Shown here: in pieces, positions 1 to 4,785 of the stretch | How the letters are laid out: each line of letters begins with the position of its first letter | How positions within the stretch are numbered: the first letter of the stretch is position 1 | Assembly: GCA_028287035.1 (NCBI GenBank) | Contig: JAQBQL010000065.1 | Coordinates: 1 to 5,976 of the forward strand | Reading direction: 5' to 3' | Length of the DNA stretch: 5,976 nt | From: Labilithrix sp. | GTDB taxonomy: Bacteria > Myxococcota > Polyangia > Polyangiales > Polyangiaceae | Position numbers and translations under genes: made by a program | The notes under the pieces: model-generated | The model's database searches: none | Told to the model about the DNA's origin: nothing | Seen by the model: only the letters and a program-made list of their open reading frames with translations

Positions 1-570
1 GGCGCGGGCGCGGCGGCGGCGCCGACAGTTGCCGGGGCAGCAAAGGAGTCCGCGGCATCCGCGGCCGCGGCCAAGCACGAGGACGCGGCGCCGGCCAGCG
101 CTCCGCGCGCACACAGCGGTCGCGCGAACGCGCGCCGCTCACCGGTCAAGGGGCGGGACGCGAAGGCGGGCGCCCAGGCGATCCCGATCGGCGACGACGT
201 CGCGGCGGGCGCGAGGGCATCGAGCGCCGCGAAGGCCGCGCCGACGCAGCTCGGCGCAGCGAAGACTGCCGACGCCAAGCCGGGCGCCGCGAACGGAGGT
301 GAGGCGAAGCCTGGTGACGCCAAGCCCGCTGACGCGAAGCTCGGTGACGGGAAGCCCGCGGACGCCAAGCCCGGTGATGGCAAGCCGCCGGCAAGCGCCA
401 AACCGAGCGACGCAAAGAAGCCGGACCCGGCCGAGGCGCCGCTCCCGAGCTTCCCGGTACCGCCAGCCGAACCTCCGGCCCCGAAGGCTGCGGGCGCCGA
501 GCCCGCACCCGCGCCCCCGCCTGCGAAGCCGGCCGAGCCCGCACCGGCGCTGCCGCCGCTCACCCCCTGA
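1..570 (+). CDS. C-terminal part of an Ala/Pro/Lys/Asp-rich low-complexity protein (5' truncated)
   Basis: Frame 1 is open from the first base to the TGA at 568-570, giving 189 residues with no ATG, GTG or TTG start, so the gene begins upstream of the window. The visible part is almost all Ala, Pro, Lys, Gly and Asp. An alanine-rich stretch comes first, then about eight pentapeptide units of the type (G/A)D(A/G)KP at visible residues 90-129, then a proline-rich end finishing in LPPLTP. Support for this frame: the 15 bp repeats differ mostly at third positions (GAC GCC AAG CCC, GAC GCG AAG CTC, GAT GGC AAG CCG), so the peptide is kept while the DNA drifts. Competing frames give only Arg/Ser/Pro-rich translations. 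No catalytic domain, membrane segment or signal is visible. Such tails are often flexible linkers or surface-exposed ends of envelope or nucleic-acid-binding proteins, but nothing here decides between these. Function unknown. Confidence 0.72.
   Translation, partial: GAGAAAAPTVAGAAKESAASAAAAKHEDAAPASAPRAHSGRANARRSPVKGRDAKAGAQAIPIGDDVAAGARASSAAKAAPTQLGAAKTADAKPGAANGGEAKPGDAKPADAKLGDGKPADAKPGDGKPPASAKPSDAKKPDPAEAPLPSFPVPPAEPPAPKAAGAEPAPAPPPAKPAEPAPALPPLTP
268..387 (+). repeat. 15 bp in-frame tandem repeats encoding (G/A)D(A/G)KP pentapeptides
   Basis: Eight 15 bp units run without gaps: ADAKP (268-282), a decayed GAANG (283-297), GEAKP, GDAKP, ADAKL, GDGKP, ADAKP and GDGKP (373-387). The period is a multiple of three, so unit number can change without breaking the frame. 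The following stretch (PASAKPSDAKKPD) looks like further decayed units. The lysine-aspartate alternation gives a charged, proline-broken, probably disordered segment. Confidence 0.8.
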
Positions 571-586
571 GCGAGAGGAGGCGGAA

Positions 587-775
587 GTCGTTCGGATCCC
601 CCCTCGATTGCCGGGCGGAGCGGAGGGTGTGGAGGGCGGAAAGTCGTTCGGATCCCCCCTCGATTGCCGCGCGGGGCGGAGGGGGTGGAGGGCGGAAAGT
701 CGTTCGGATCCCCCTCGATTGCCGGGCGGAGCGGAGGGTGTGGAGGGCGGAAAGTCGTTCGCATCCCCCCTCGAT
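587..775 (+). repeat. Left arm of inverted array: four direct repeats, 55-56 bp period
   Basis: Four cores of 21-22 bp start at 587, 643, 699 and 754. The consensus is GTCGTTCGGATCC, a C-run, then CTCGAT. Copy 3 has one C fewer, and copy 4 reads TTCGCATCC in place of TTCGGATCC. The three 34 bp linkers (609-642, 665-698, 720-753) share one family that begins TGCCGGGCGG and ends GGAGGGCGGAAA. Linkers 1 and 3 are identical, while linker 2 differs at three positions. The first core lies 16 bases after the stop codon of the upstream gene, preceded by a partial linker end (GGAGGCGGAA). The period is not a multiple of three, so the array is not a repetitive coding region. Biological role unknown. 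Confidence 0.93.
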
Positions 776-823
776 CGGCGCGCCGGGCGGACGGGCGGGG
801 TTGCAAGCTTGCTGCCGCCGCCG
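776..823. repeat. Palindromic centre between the two array arms
   Basis: This 48 bp segment joins the oppositely oriented arms and does not match either linker family. It contains two perfect 10 bp palindromes, CGGCGCGCCG at 776-785 and GCAAGCTTGC at 803-812. Extra G-rich sequence on the left (GGGCGGGG) and C-rich sequence on the right (GCCGCCGCC) could lengthen a stem imperfectly. It could be a cruciform or hairpin nucleus, a recombination junction, or simply the fusion point of two arrays. Confidence 0.6.
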
Positions 824-1120
824 ATCGACAAGCATCCGAACGATCTCCGGAGGGTCCGGGGTCCTGCGTCGCGCGCCGATCGACAGGGAACCGAACGATC
901 TACGGTGGCGCCGGGGTCCTGCGGTGCGCGCCGATCGACAGGCATCCGAACGATCTGCGGTGGCGCCGGGGGCCTGCGGTGCGCGCCGATCGACAGGGAA
1001 CCGAACGATCTGCGGTGGGCCCGCAGTTCCCCGCATCGCGGCCGATCGACAGGGATCCGAACGAGATCGAGGGGGTCACGGGACCCACGCGGCGCGAGGG
1101 TCGTCAGGGATCCGAACGAT
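824..1120 (-). repeat. Right arm of inverted array: six repeats in opposite orientation, 55-56 bp period
   Basis: Six 21 bp cores start at 824, 879, 934, 989, 1045 and 1100. On the plus strand they read ATCGACAGG, then a variable GATCC-like centre, then GAACGAT. The reverse complement begins ATCGTTCGGATCCC and ends GTCGAT, which matches the left-arm core, so these copies are inverted relative to 587-775. The centres fall into three types: GCATCC in copies 1 and 3, GGAACC in copies 2 and 4, and GGATCC in copies 5 and 6. Linkers between copies 1-4 are closely similar (CCGGGGTCCTGCG, then GCGCGCCG) and unrelated to the left-arm linkers. Linkers after copies 4 and 5 have diverged, so the array decays toward the tetR side. 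Confidence 0.92.
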
Positions 1121-1123
1121 TGC

Positions 1124-1163
1124 CCGGCGGGCTCACCGCCGCCCGCTCGCGGCGCCCCGCCGG
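1124..1163 (-). terminator. Nested GC-rich hairpin directly behind the TetR stop codon
   Basis: An outer 8 bp stem, CCGGCGGG (1124-1131) with CCCGCCGG (1156-1163), encloses an inner 6 bp stem, CGCCGC (1137-1142) with GCGGCG (1149-1154). The loop is 6 nt and the internal loop is asymmetric. It starts one base beyond the TetR stop (1165-1167, minus strand). There is no U-tract, so intrinsic termination would be of the hairpin-only type; it could also act as a 3' stabiliser. Confidence 0.42.
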
Positions 1164-1164
1164 C

Positions 1165-1875
1165 TCAGACAGCCGGCCGCGACGCGGTGGCCGCGAGATA
1201 CGCGGTGATCATTCGCGTGGTCTCCGCGGTGAGCTCGTCGCGCGTGAAGGTGATTCCCGCCCAGCCGTCGCCCATCAGGAGCACGTGATGCGCGATCGCC
1301 GCCGCCGTCAGGAGCGAGAAACCCACCGCGCGGTCACTCGACGCCGGGGCGTCGATGCACTCGCGGACCGCCGCGACGAGGCGCGCGGTGAAGTGCGTTC
1401 CGATGCGCCGCAGGCCCGCCACCAACGCGGGATCGGCCGGACCCTGGAGAAGGCACGCCTGGACGAGCGCCTGCCGCTCCTCCACGACCTCGAGCAGGCT
1501 CCGCACCGCGATCTCGACGACCTCGCCGACGCGTGAGCCGTACCAGCTCCCCGTCGCCGTGGCCGCCTCGACGGCATCGGCGACCTGCTGCACGAACCGC
1601 TCGTTCGCCGCGCGCAGGAGCGCCGCCATGTCGGGGTAGTGCGCGTGGAGCACGTCGACCGCGACGCCCGCCCGCTCCGCCACGCCCTCGGCGTTCATGC
1701 CGCCGAAGCCCCGCAGGCTCATCTCGACCTCGGCGGCATCGAGCAGCGCGCCGGTCATCGTCAACGACATGCCCTCGCGCGTCTCGGCGAGCTCGTCGAC
1801 GACCGGCACCGCCCGCGTCTGCGCGAGCGAGTCGTGGACCTTCGCCTTGCCGTTCGGCGGCCTCGTGCTCCCCAT
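1165..1875 (-). CDS. TetR/AcrR-family transcriptional regulator
   Basis: A 236-residue protein with the TetR fold outline. Helix 1 lies at about residues 39-55 (LLDAAEVEMSLRGFGG) and the helix-turn-helix at about 58-85 (NAEGVAERAGVAVDVLHAHYPDM), matching the family pattern of a recognition helix ending in Y/F-hydrophobic-HYP/HFP. An all-helical ligand-binding and dimerisation domain follows to the C-terminus. TetR proteins bind palindromic operators as dimers and release DNA when a small ligand binds. The gene is divergent from an ABC exporter 106 bp away, so the exporter is the likely target, probably with autoregulation (inference). The ATG at 1875 was chosen because longer versions would run into the exporter gene. 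It leaves a 38-residue tail before the first helix, longer than usual, so Met36 or Met40 is an alternative start. No good Shine-Dalgarno is visible at either. The ligand is unknown. Confidence 0.87.
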   Translation of the reverse strand: MGSTRPPNGKAKVHDSLAQTRAVPVVDELAETREGMSLTMTGALLDAAEVEMSLRGFGGMNAEGVAERAGVAVDVLHAHYPDMAALLRAANERFVQQVADAVEAATATGSWYGSRVGEVVEIAVRSLLEVVEERQALVQACLLQGPADPALVAGLRRIGTHFTARLVAAVRECIDAPASSDRAVGFSLLTAAAIAHHVLLMGDGWAGITFTRDELTAETTRMITAYLAATASRPAV

Positions 1876-1913
1876 CGAGCCACCATGAGGAAGGGAAGCG
1901 AGCAGACCGTCAA

Positions 1914-1924
1914 GATCGCCGATC
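1914..1924. promoter_or_regulatory. Candidate operator palindrome GATCGCCGATC
   Basis: This is a perfect 11 bp dyad (GATCG, central C, CGATC) in the tetR/exporter gap, next to the tetR-facing TTGACG. A TetR dimer commonly uses dyads of 10-18 bp, so this is a candidate autoregulatory site. In GC-rich DNA short palindromes also arise by chance. Confidence 0.3.
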
Positions 1925-1945
1925 GTCCGGCCCCGGCGGTGTGGG

Positions 1946-1973
1946 TTGCGGCCGCACCTTTCGGAGCTAAGGT
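1946..1973 (+). promoter_or_regulatory. Candidate leaderless promoter of the ABC exporter
   Basis: TTGCGG (1946-1951), a 16 bp spacer and TAAGGT (1968-1973) precede the GTG at 1982 by 8 nt. A -10 hexamer at that distance would put the transcription start at or beside the start codon. Within the spacer and -35 lies the perfect palindrome TGCGGCCGCA (1947-1956), where a bound repressor would block RNA polymerase. Confidence 0.38.
1947..1956. promoter_or_regulatory. Candidate operator palindrome TGCGGCCGCA over the exporter -35
   Basis: A perfect 10 bp dyad overlaps the proposed -35 element of the exporter. Its flanks GGT on the left and CC on the right suggest a slightly longer imperfect dyad. 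Its position suits repression by the neighbouring TetR protein, but no family-specific operator can be recognised from sequence alone. Confidence 0.3.
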
Positions 1974-1981
1974 TCGGCCCC

Positions 1982-3712
1982 GTGACCTCCCGCGCCACCT
2001 CGCTCGCGCGGCAGGTCGTCTGGTCGCAGCGCCGCAACCTGGCGCTCGGGCTCGCGCTCCTCTTCGTCGACCGCGCCGCCGGGTTCGTCATCCCGCTCGC
2101 CCCCAAGGTGCTGCTCGACGAGGTCGTCGGTCACCGGCGCGCCGACCTCCTCCCGTGGCTCGCGCTGGCGGTCGTGTCCGCCGCCATGGTGCAGGCGGCT
2201 GCGGTCTTCGCGCTCTCCCGCGTCCTCGGCCTGTCCGCGGAGCGCGTGGTGCTCGGGTGGCGCCGCCGGATCATGGCGCACGTCACGCGCCTCCCCGCAT
2301 CGGCGCTCGCCGAGCTGCAGGCCGGCGAGCTCGCGTCCCGCGTGATGGAGGACGCCGCCACGATGCAGAACCTCGTCGGCTGGGAGCTCGCGCGCTGGAC
2401 GAGCAACGTCGTCACCGCCCTCGTCGCCCTCGTCGCCCTCTTCCTCATCGACTGGCGCATCACGCTCGCCGCCCTGGCCTTCGCGGCGCTGCCCGGCTTC
2501 GGGCTCGACTTCGCGCACCGCAACATGCGCCCGCTCTTCCGCGAGCGCGCCCGGCAGCGCGCCGCCGTGGCGGGGCGGCTCACCCAGACGCTGTCCGGCC
2601 TCCGCGTTGTCAAGGCCTACGGCGCCGAGCGACGCGAGCAGCTCGTCTTCGCGAAGGGCCTCCACGGGCTCTTCCGGATCCTGTCACGCACCACGACGCG
2701 CTCCTCCGCGATGAACGGCCTCGCGGTCGTCATCTACGCGGGGGTCATCGCGCTGGTCGTGGTGCTCGGCGGCCGGGCGATGCTCGAGGGACGCCTCACG
2801 CTCGGCGACTTCGGCAGCTACGTCGCCTTCGCGCTGATGTTCGCGGCGCCGCTCGGCGATCTCCCGCAGATCGCGACGCGCGTGAGCGAGACCCTCGCCG
2901 ACCTCGACCGCCTGCAGGAGATCGAGGCGCTCCCTCGCGAGGACGACGACGACGCGGCCCGGGCGCCGCTGGCCGGGCGCCCCCGCACGCTCTCCTTCGA
3001 CCACGTCTCCTTCGGCTACGCCGAAGACCTGCCGGTCCTCCACGACGTCACGTTCACGGCGGCGCCGGGCACGACCACCGCCATCGTCGGACCGAGCGGG
3101 GCAGGGAAGAGCACGCTCCTCTCGCTGGTCATGGCGTTCCACCGCCCGACCGCGGGACGCATCCTCGTCGATGACCAGGATCTCGCCGGCGTGCGTCTGC
3201 GCGACTACCGGCGGTGCCTCGGCGTGGTGCTCCAGGATGAGTATCTCTTCGACGGAACGATCGCCGACAACATCGCCTTCGCGCGCCCGCGCGCCACCCG
3301 GGCGGAGGTCGCCGAGGCGAGCCGCGTCGCCCACCTTAGCGACGTGGTCGCGGCTCTGCCGCGCGGGCTCGACACGATGGTCGGCGAGCGCGGGGTGAAG
3401 CTTTCCGGAGGGCAGCGCCAGCGCGTCGCCATCGCCCGCGCGGTGCTCGCCGACGCGCCGCTGCTGCTGCTCGACGAGGCCACCTCGAGCCTCGACAGCG
3501 AGAGCGAGGCGGCCATCCAGGATGCCCTCACCACGTTGCGCCGCGGCCGCACGGTGCTGGTCGTCGCGCACCGGCTCTCCACCGTCCGCGGCGCCGACCA
3601 GATCCTCGTGCTCGACCACGGCCGCATCGTCGAGCGCGGCACTCACGCCGAGCTCATGGTGATCGCCGGCGGCAGGTACCGCCGGCTCTACGAGACTCAC
3701 CTCCGGGTCTGA
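1982..3712 (+). CDS. ABC exporter half-transporter (fused membrane and ATPase domains, MsbA/MdlB type)
   Basis: This 576-residue half-transporter would work as a dimer in the inner membrane, using ATP to export a substrate. Residues 1-320 form the membrane domain, with hydrophobic stretches near 18-45, 57-85, 142-175, 246-264 and 275-296. It carries the conserved cytoplasmic motif GELASRVMEDAATMQ (115-129). The ATPase domain follows: A-loop Tyr346, Walker A GPSGAGKST (370-378, Lys376), Q-loop Gln418, X-loop TMVGERG (465-471), signature LSGGQ (474-478), Walker B LLLLDE (494-499, catalytic Glu499), D-loop SLD (503-505) and H-loop His530. All catalytic residues are present. The TMVGERG loop is an exporter hallmark, so import is unlikely. 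The GTG at 1982 is preferred over an in-frame TTG at 1946 because a TANNNT -10-like element lies between them. The divergent TetR gene is the likely regulator. Drug, lipid or metabolite export cannot be distinguished. An acidic patch (EDDDD, 320-324) links the two domains. Confidence 0.93.
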   Translation: MTSRATSLARQVVWSQRRNLALGLALLFVDRAAGFVIPLAPKVLLDEVVGHRRADLLPWLALAVVSAAMVQAAAVFALSRVLGLSAERVVLGWRRRIMAHVTRLPASALAELQAGELASRVMEDAATMQNLVGWELARWTSNVVTALVALVALFLIDWRITLAALAFAALPGFGLDFAHRNMRPLFRERARQRAAVAGRLTQTLSGLRVVKAYGAERREQLVFAKGLHGLFRILSRTTTRSSAMNGLAVVIYAGVIALVVVLGGRAMLEGRLTLGDFGSYVAFALMFAAPLGDLPQIATRVSETLADLDRLQEIEALPREDDDDAARAPLAGRPRTLSFDHVSFGYAEDLPVLHDVTFTAAPGTTTAIVGPSGAGKSTLLSLVMAFHRPTAGRILVDDQDLAGVRLRDYRRCLGVVLQDEYLFDGTIADNIAFARPRATRAEVAEASRVAHLSDVVAALPRGLDTMVGERGVKLSGGQRQRVAIARAVLADAPLLLLDEATSSLDSESEAAIQDALTTLRRGRTVLVVAHRLSTVRGADQILVLDHGRIVERGTHAELMVIAGGRYRRLYETHLRV

Positions 3713-3719
3713 GTGGCTA

Positions 3720-3735
3720 GGGCGCCGAGGCGCCC
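3720..3735. terminator. Bidirectional GC-rich inverted repeat between convergent genes
   Basis: GGGCGCC (3720-3726) and GGCGCCC (3729-3735) are perfect complements with GA between them. A realistic hairpin is a 6 bp stem with a CGAG tetraloop. It fills most of the 27 bp between the exporter stop (3712) and the convergent lipoprotein stop (3740), so it could serve both strands. Neither side has a U-tract. Confidence 0.5.
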
Positions 3736-3739
3736 GCGC

Positions 3740-4738
3740 TCATTCCGGGCCTTCCTCTTCCTCGAGCCCCGGACGATGTCCGAAGCCGGGGCGCCGGCCG
3801 TGCGGGCTGGGCCCGTGATCCATCCGCGCCGCGAGCTTCTCGCGCTGCTCCGGCTTCAGGATCGGCAGGAGCTTCTCGAGCAGCTTGCTCTCCTCCTCGA
3901 GGCCGGCGCGCGCGCGCTTGGTGGCGTCGGGCTCGAGCTTCTTCGCCTCGAACTTCTCCTTCTCGAAGGCGTCGAGCAGGGCGTCGCTGCGCTTCTTCAT
4001 CTCGGCGGGGTCGTGCGCCTTGCCGTCGTCCTTCGTCGCGAGCGCGTCGACCTTCTTCTGCTGGTCGGGGTCGAGCTCGAGGCCGCGCAGCATGCGGTCG
4101 AGGCTGCGCTTCGCCATGCCCTGCGCGTCGCCCTTGCCGCCGGCGTCGGGGGCGCCGCCATCACGGCGGCCCATGTGCTCCTCGCGCTTCGCCTGCTGGG
4201 CGCGGACTGCCGCGACGAGGCTCTTGCGCTGCGCGGGGTCGAGCGCCGCGTGGAGCGCATCGAGCGCCTCGGCGTCCTTGTCGCGCTCGGCCGCGGAGGC
4301 CTTGTCGATCGCCGCGTACTTCGGCTCGAGCTTGGAGCTCTCGATCTTGCCGGCCTTCACCTGGCTGACCAGCTCGGCGTGGAGGTCCTTCGTCACGTCG
4401 CGGAGCGCCGGGTCGGGAGGTCCGCTGCCGATCTTCTCGGCCTCGTCGACCTTCTTCTGGGTATCGGCCGGGAGGCCGAGGGTGCGCGCCGCGACGAAGA
4501 GCTGGCCCGACATGCCACGCCGCATCGGCATCGGGCGACGGGCGGTCTCGTCCCCGCCGTCGCCGGCGTCCGCATCGGCGAGCACCGCCGAGGAGGCGGC
4601 GGGGGCCACCGGGGTCGCGAGGGCCGCGTCGGTCGCCGCTTGATCGCCGGGCTTGTCACACCCCGAGCAACCGGCGGCGAAGGTGGCGCCTGCGACGAGC
4701 GCGAGGAGCACGAGAGGAACAGCGGATTTCACCAGCAT
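3740..4738 (-). CDS. Putative lipoprotein with two tandem Spy/CpxP-like LTxxQ domains
   Basis: A 332-residue exported protein. Residues 1-23 are a signal peptide (Lys4, hydrophobic core, FAAG) followed by Cys24, a lipobox-type cleavage site; Ser at +2 suggests outer-membrane sorting if Lol rules apply. An Ala/Asp-rich linker (30-66) precedes a highly charged helical body. Two copies of a roughly 95-residue unit are visible. Copy A has a degenerate LPADTQ (89-94), KLEP (136-139) and LDPAQ (166-170). Copy B has LDPDQ (222-226), KLEP (267-270) and LKPEQ (294-298). Each copy thus has paired LxPxQ motifs like the two LTxxQ motifs of the periplasmic Spy/CpxP/ZraP family of chaperones and stress or metal sensors. 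The C-terminal tail has three histidines (308, 313, 321) and ends EEEEGPE. Function is inferred from motifs: envelope chaperone or sensor, or a structural helical lipoprotein. The gene is convergent with the exporter and divergent from the PLP enzyme; no Shine-Dalgarno is visible. Confidence 0.82.
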   Translation of the reverse strand: MLVKSAVPLVLLALVAGATFAAGCSGCDKPGDQAATDAALATPVAPAASSAVLADADAGDGGDETARRPMPMRRGMSGQLFVAARTLGLPADTQKKVDEAEKIGSGPPDPALRDVTKDLHAELVSQVKAGKIESSKLEPKYAAIDKASAAERDKDAEALDALHAALDPAQRKSLVAAVRAQQAKREEHMGRRDGGAPDAGGKGDAQGMAKRSLDRMLRGLELDPDQQKKVDALATKDDGKAHDPAEMKKRSDALLDAFEKEKFEAKKLEPDATKRARAGLEEESKLLEKLLPILKPEQREKLAARMDHGPSPHGRRPGFGHRPGLEEEEGPE

Positions 4739-4748
4739 GCGCCGGAGG

Positions 4749-4778
4749 TTGCCACGCTTCCCATGCCCCGACTAGGTT
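4749..4778 (+). promoter_or_regulatory. Candidate leaderless promoter of the PLP enzyme gene
   Basis: TTGCCA (4749-4754) and TAGGTT (4773-4778) are 18 bp apart, and the -10-like element ends 7 nt before the GTG at 4786. No Shine-Dalgarno lies between them. It sits in the 47 bp gap shared with the divergent lipoprotein gene, whose own promoter is not evident. Confidence 0.38.
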
Positions 4779-4785
4779 TCCCCGG

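Larger units (their letters stand above)
1876..1981. promoter_or_regulatory. Divergent tetR / ABC exporter control region
   Basis: This 106 bp gap must hold the promoters for both divergent genes. On the plus strand, TTGCGG (1946-1951) and TAAGGT (1968-1973), 16 bp apart, are plausible -35 and -10 elements for the exporter. On the minus strand, TTGACG (1913-1908) is a good -35 candidate for tetR, but no convincing -10 follows it. Two palindromes, listed separately, are operator candidates. Confidence 0.5.

Noticed and set aside
139..945. Minus-strand reading frame with apparent protein repeats (NDFPPSTPSAPPGNRGG-like)
   Set aside because: The peptide repeats simply mirror the non-coding DNA repeats; the frame is antisense to the first gene and changes along the array.
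587..1120. CRISPR array (21-22 bp repeats with about 34 bp between)
   Set aside because: The intervening segments are near-copies of each other rather than unique spacers, the repeats invert halfway, and no cas gene is in the window.
29..1288. Long forward reading frame running through the first gene, the repeat array and the tetR 3' end
   Set aside because: Arg/Pro/Ser-rich translation typical of out-of-frame GC-rich DNA; it crosses a repeat with a 55-56 bp period that would change the peptide at each unit, and overlaps better-supported genes.
1946..1981. TTG start adding 12 residues to the ABC exporter
   Set aside because: Possible, but it overlaps the proposed -35, has no ribosome site, and the -10-like TAAGGT lies inside it; the GTG at 1982 fits better.
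1876..2106. Longer TetR protein starting at 2106
   Set aside because: The extra N-terminus is antisense to the start of the exporter, has no recognisable domain, and would leave no room for promoters.
1639..3174. Forward reading frame of 511 residues spanning tetR and the exporter
   Set aside because: Arg/Ala-rich translation in the wrong frame of the exporter and antisense to tetR.
2684..3700. Minus-strand reading frame of 338 residues within the exporter
   Set aside because: Antisense to the ABC ATPase, whose full motif set fixes the coding strand.
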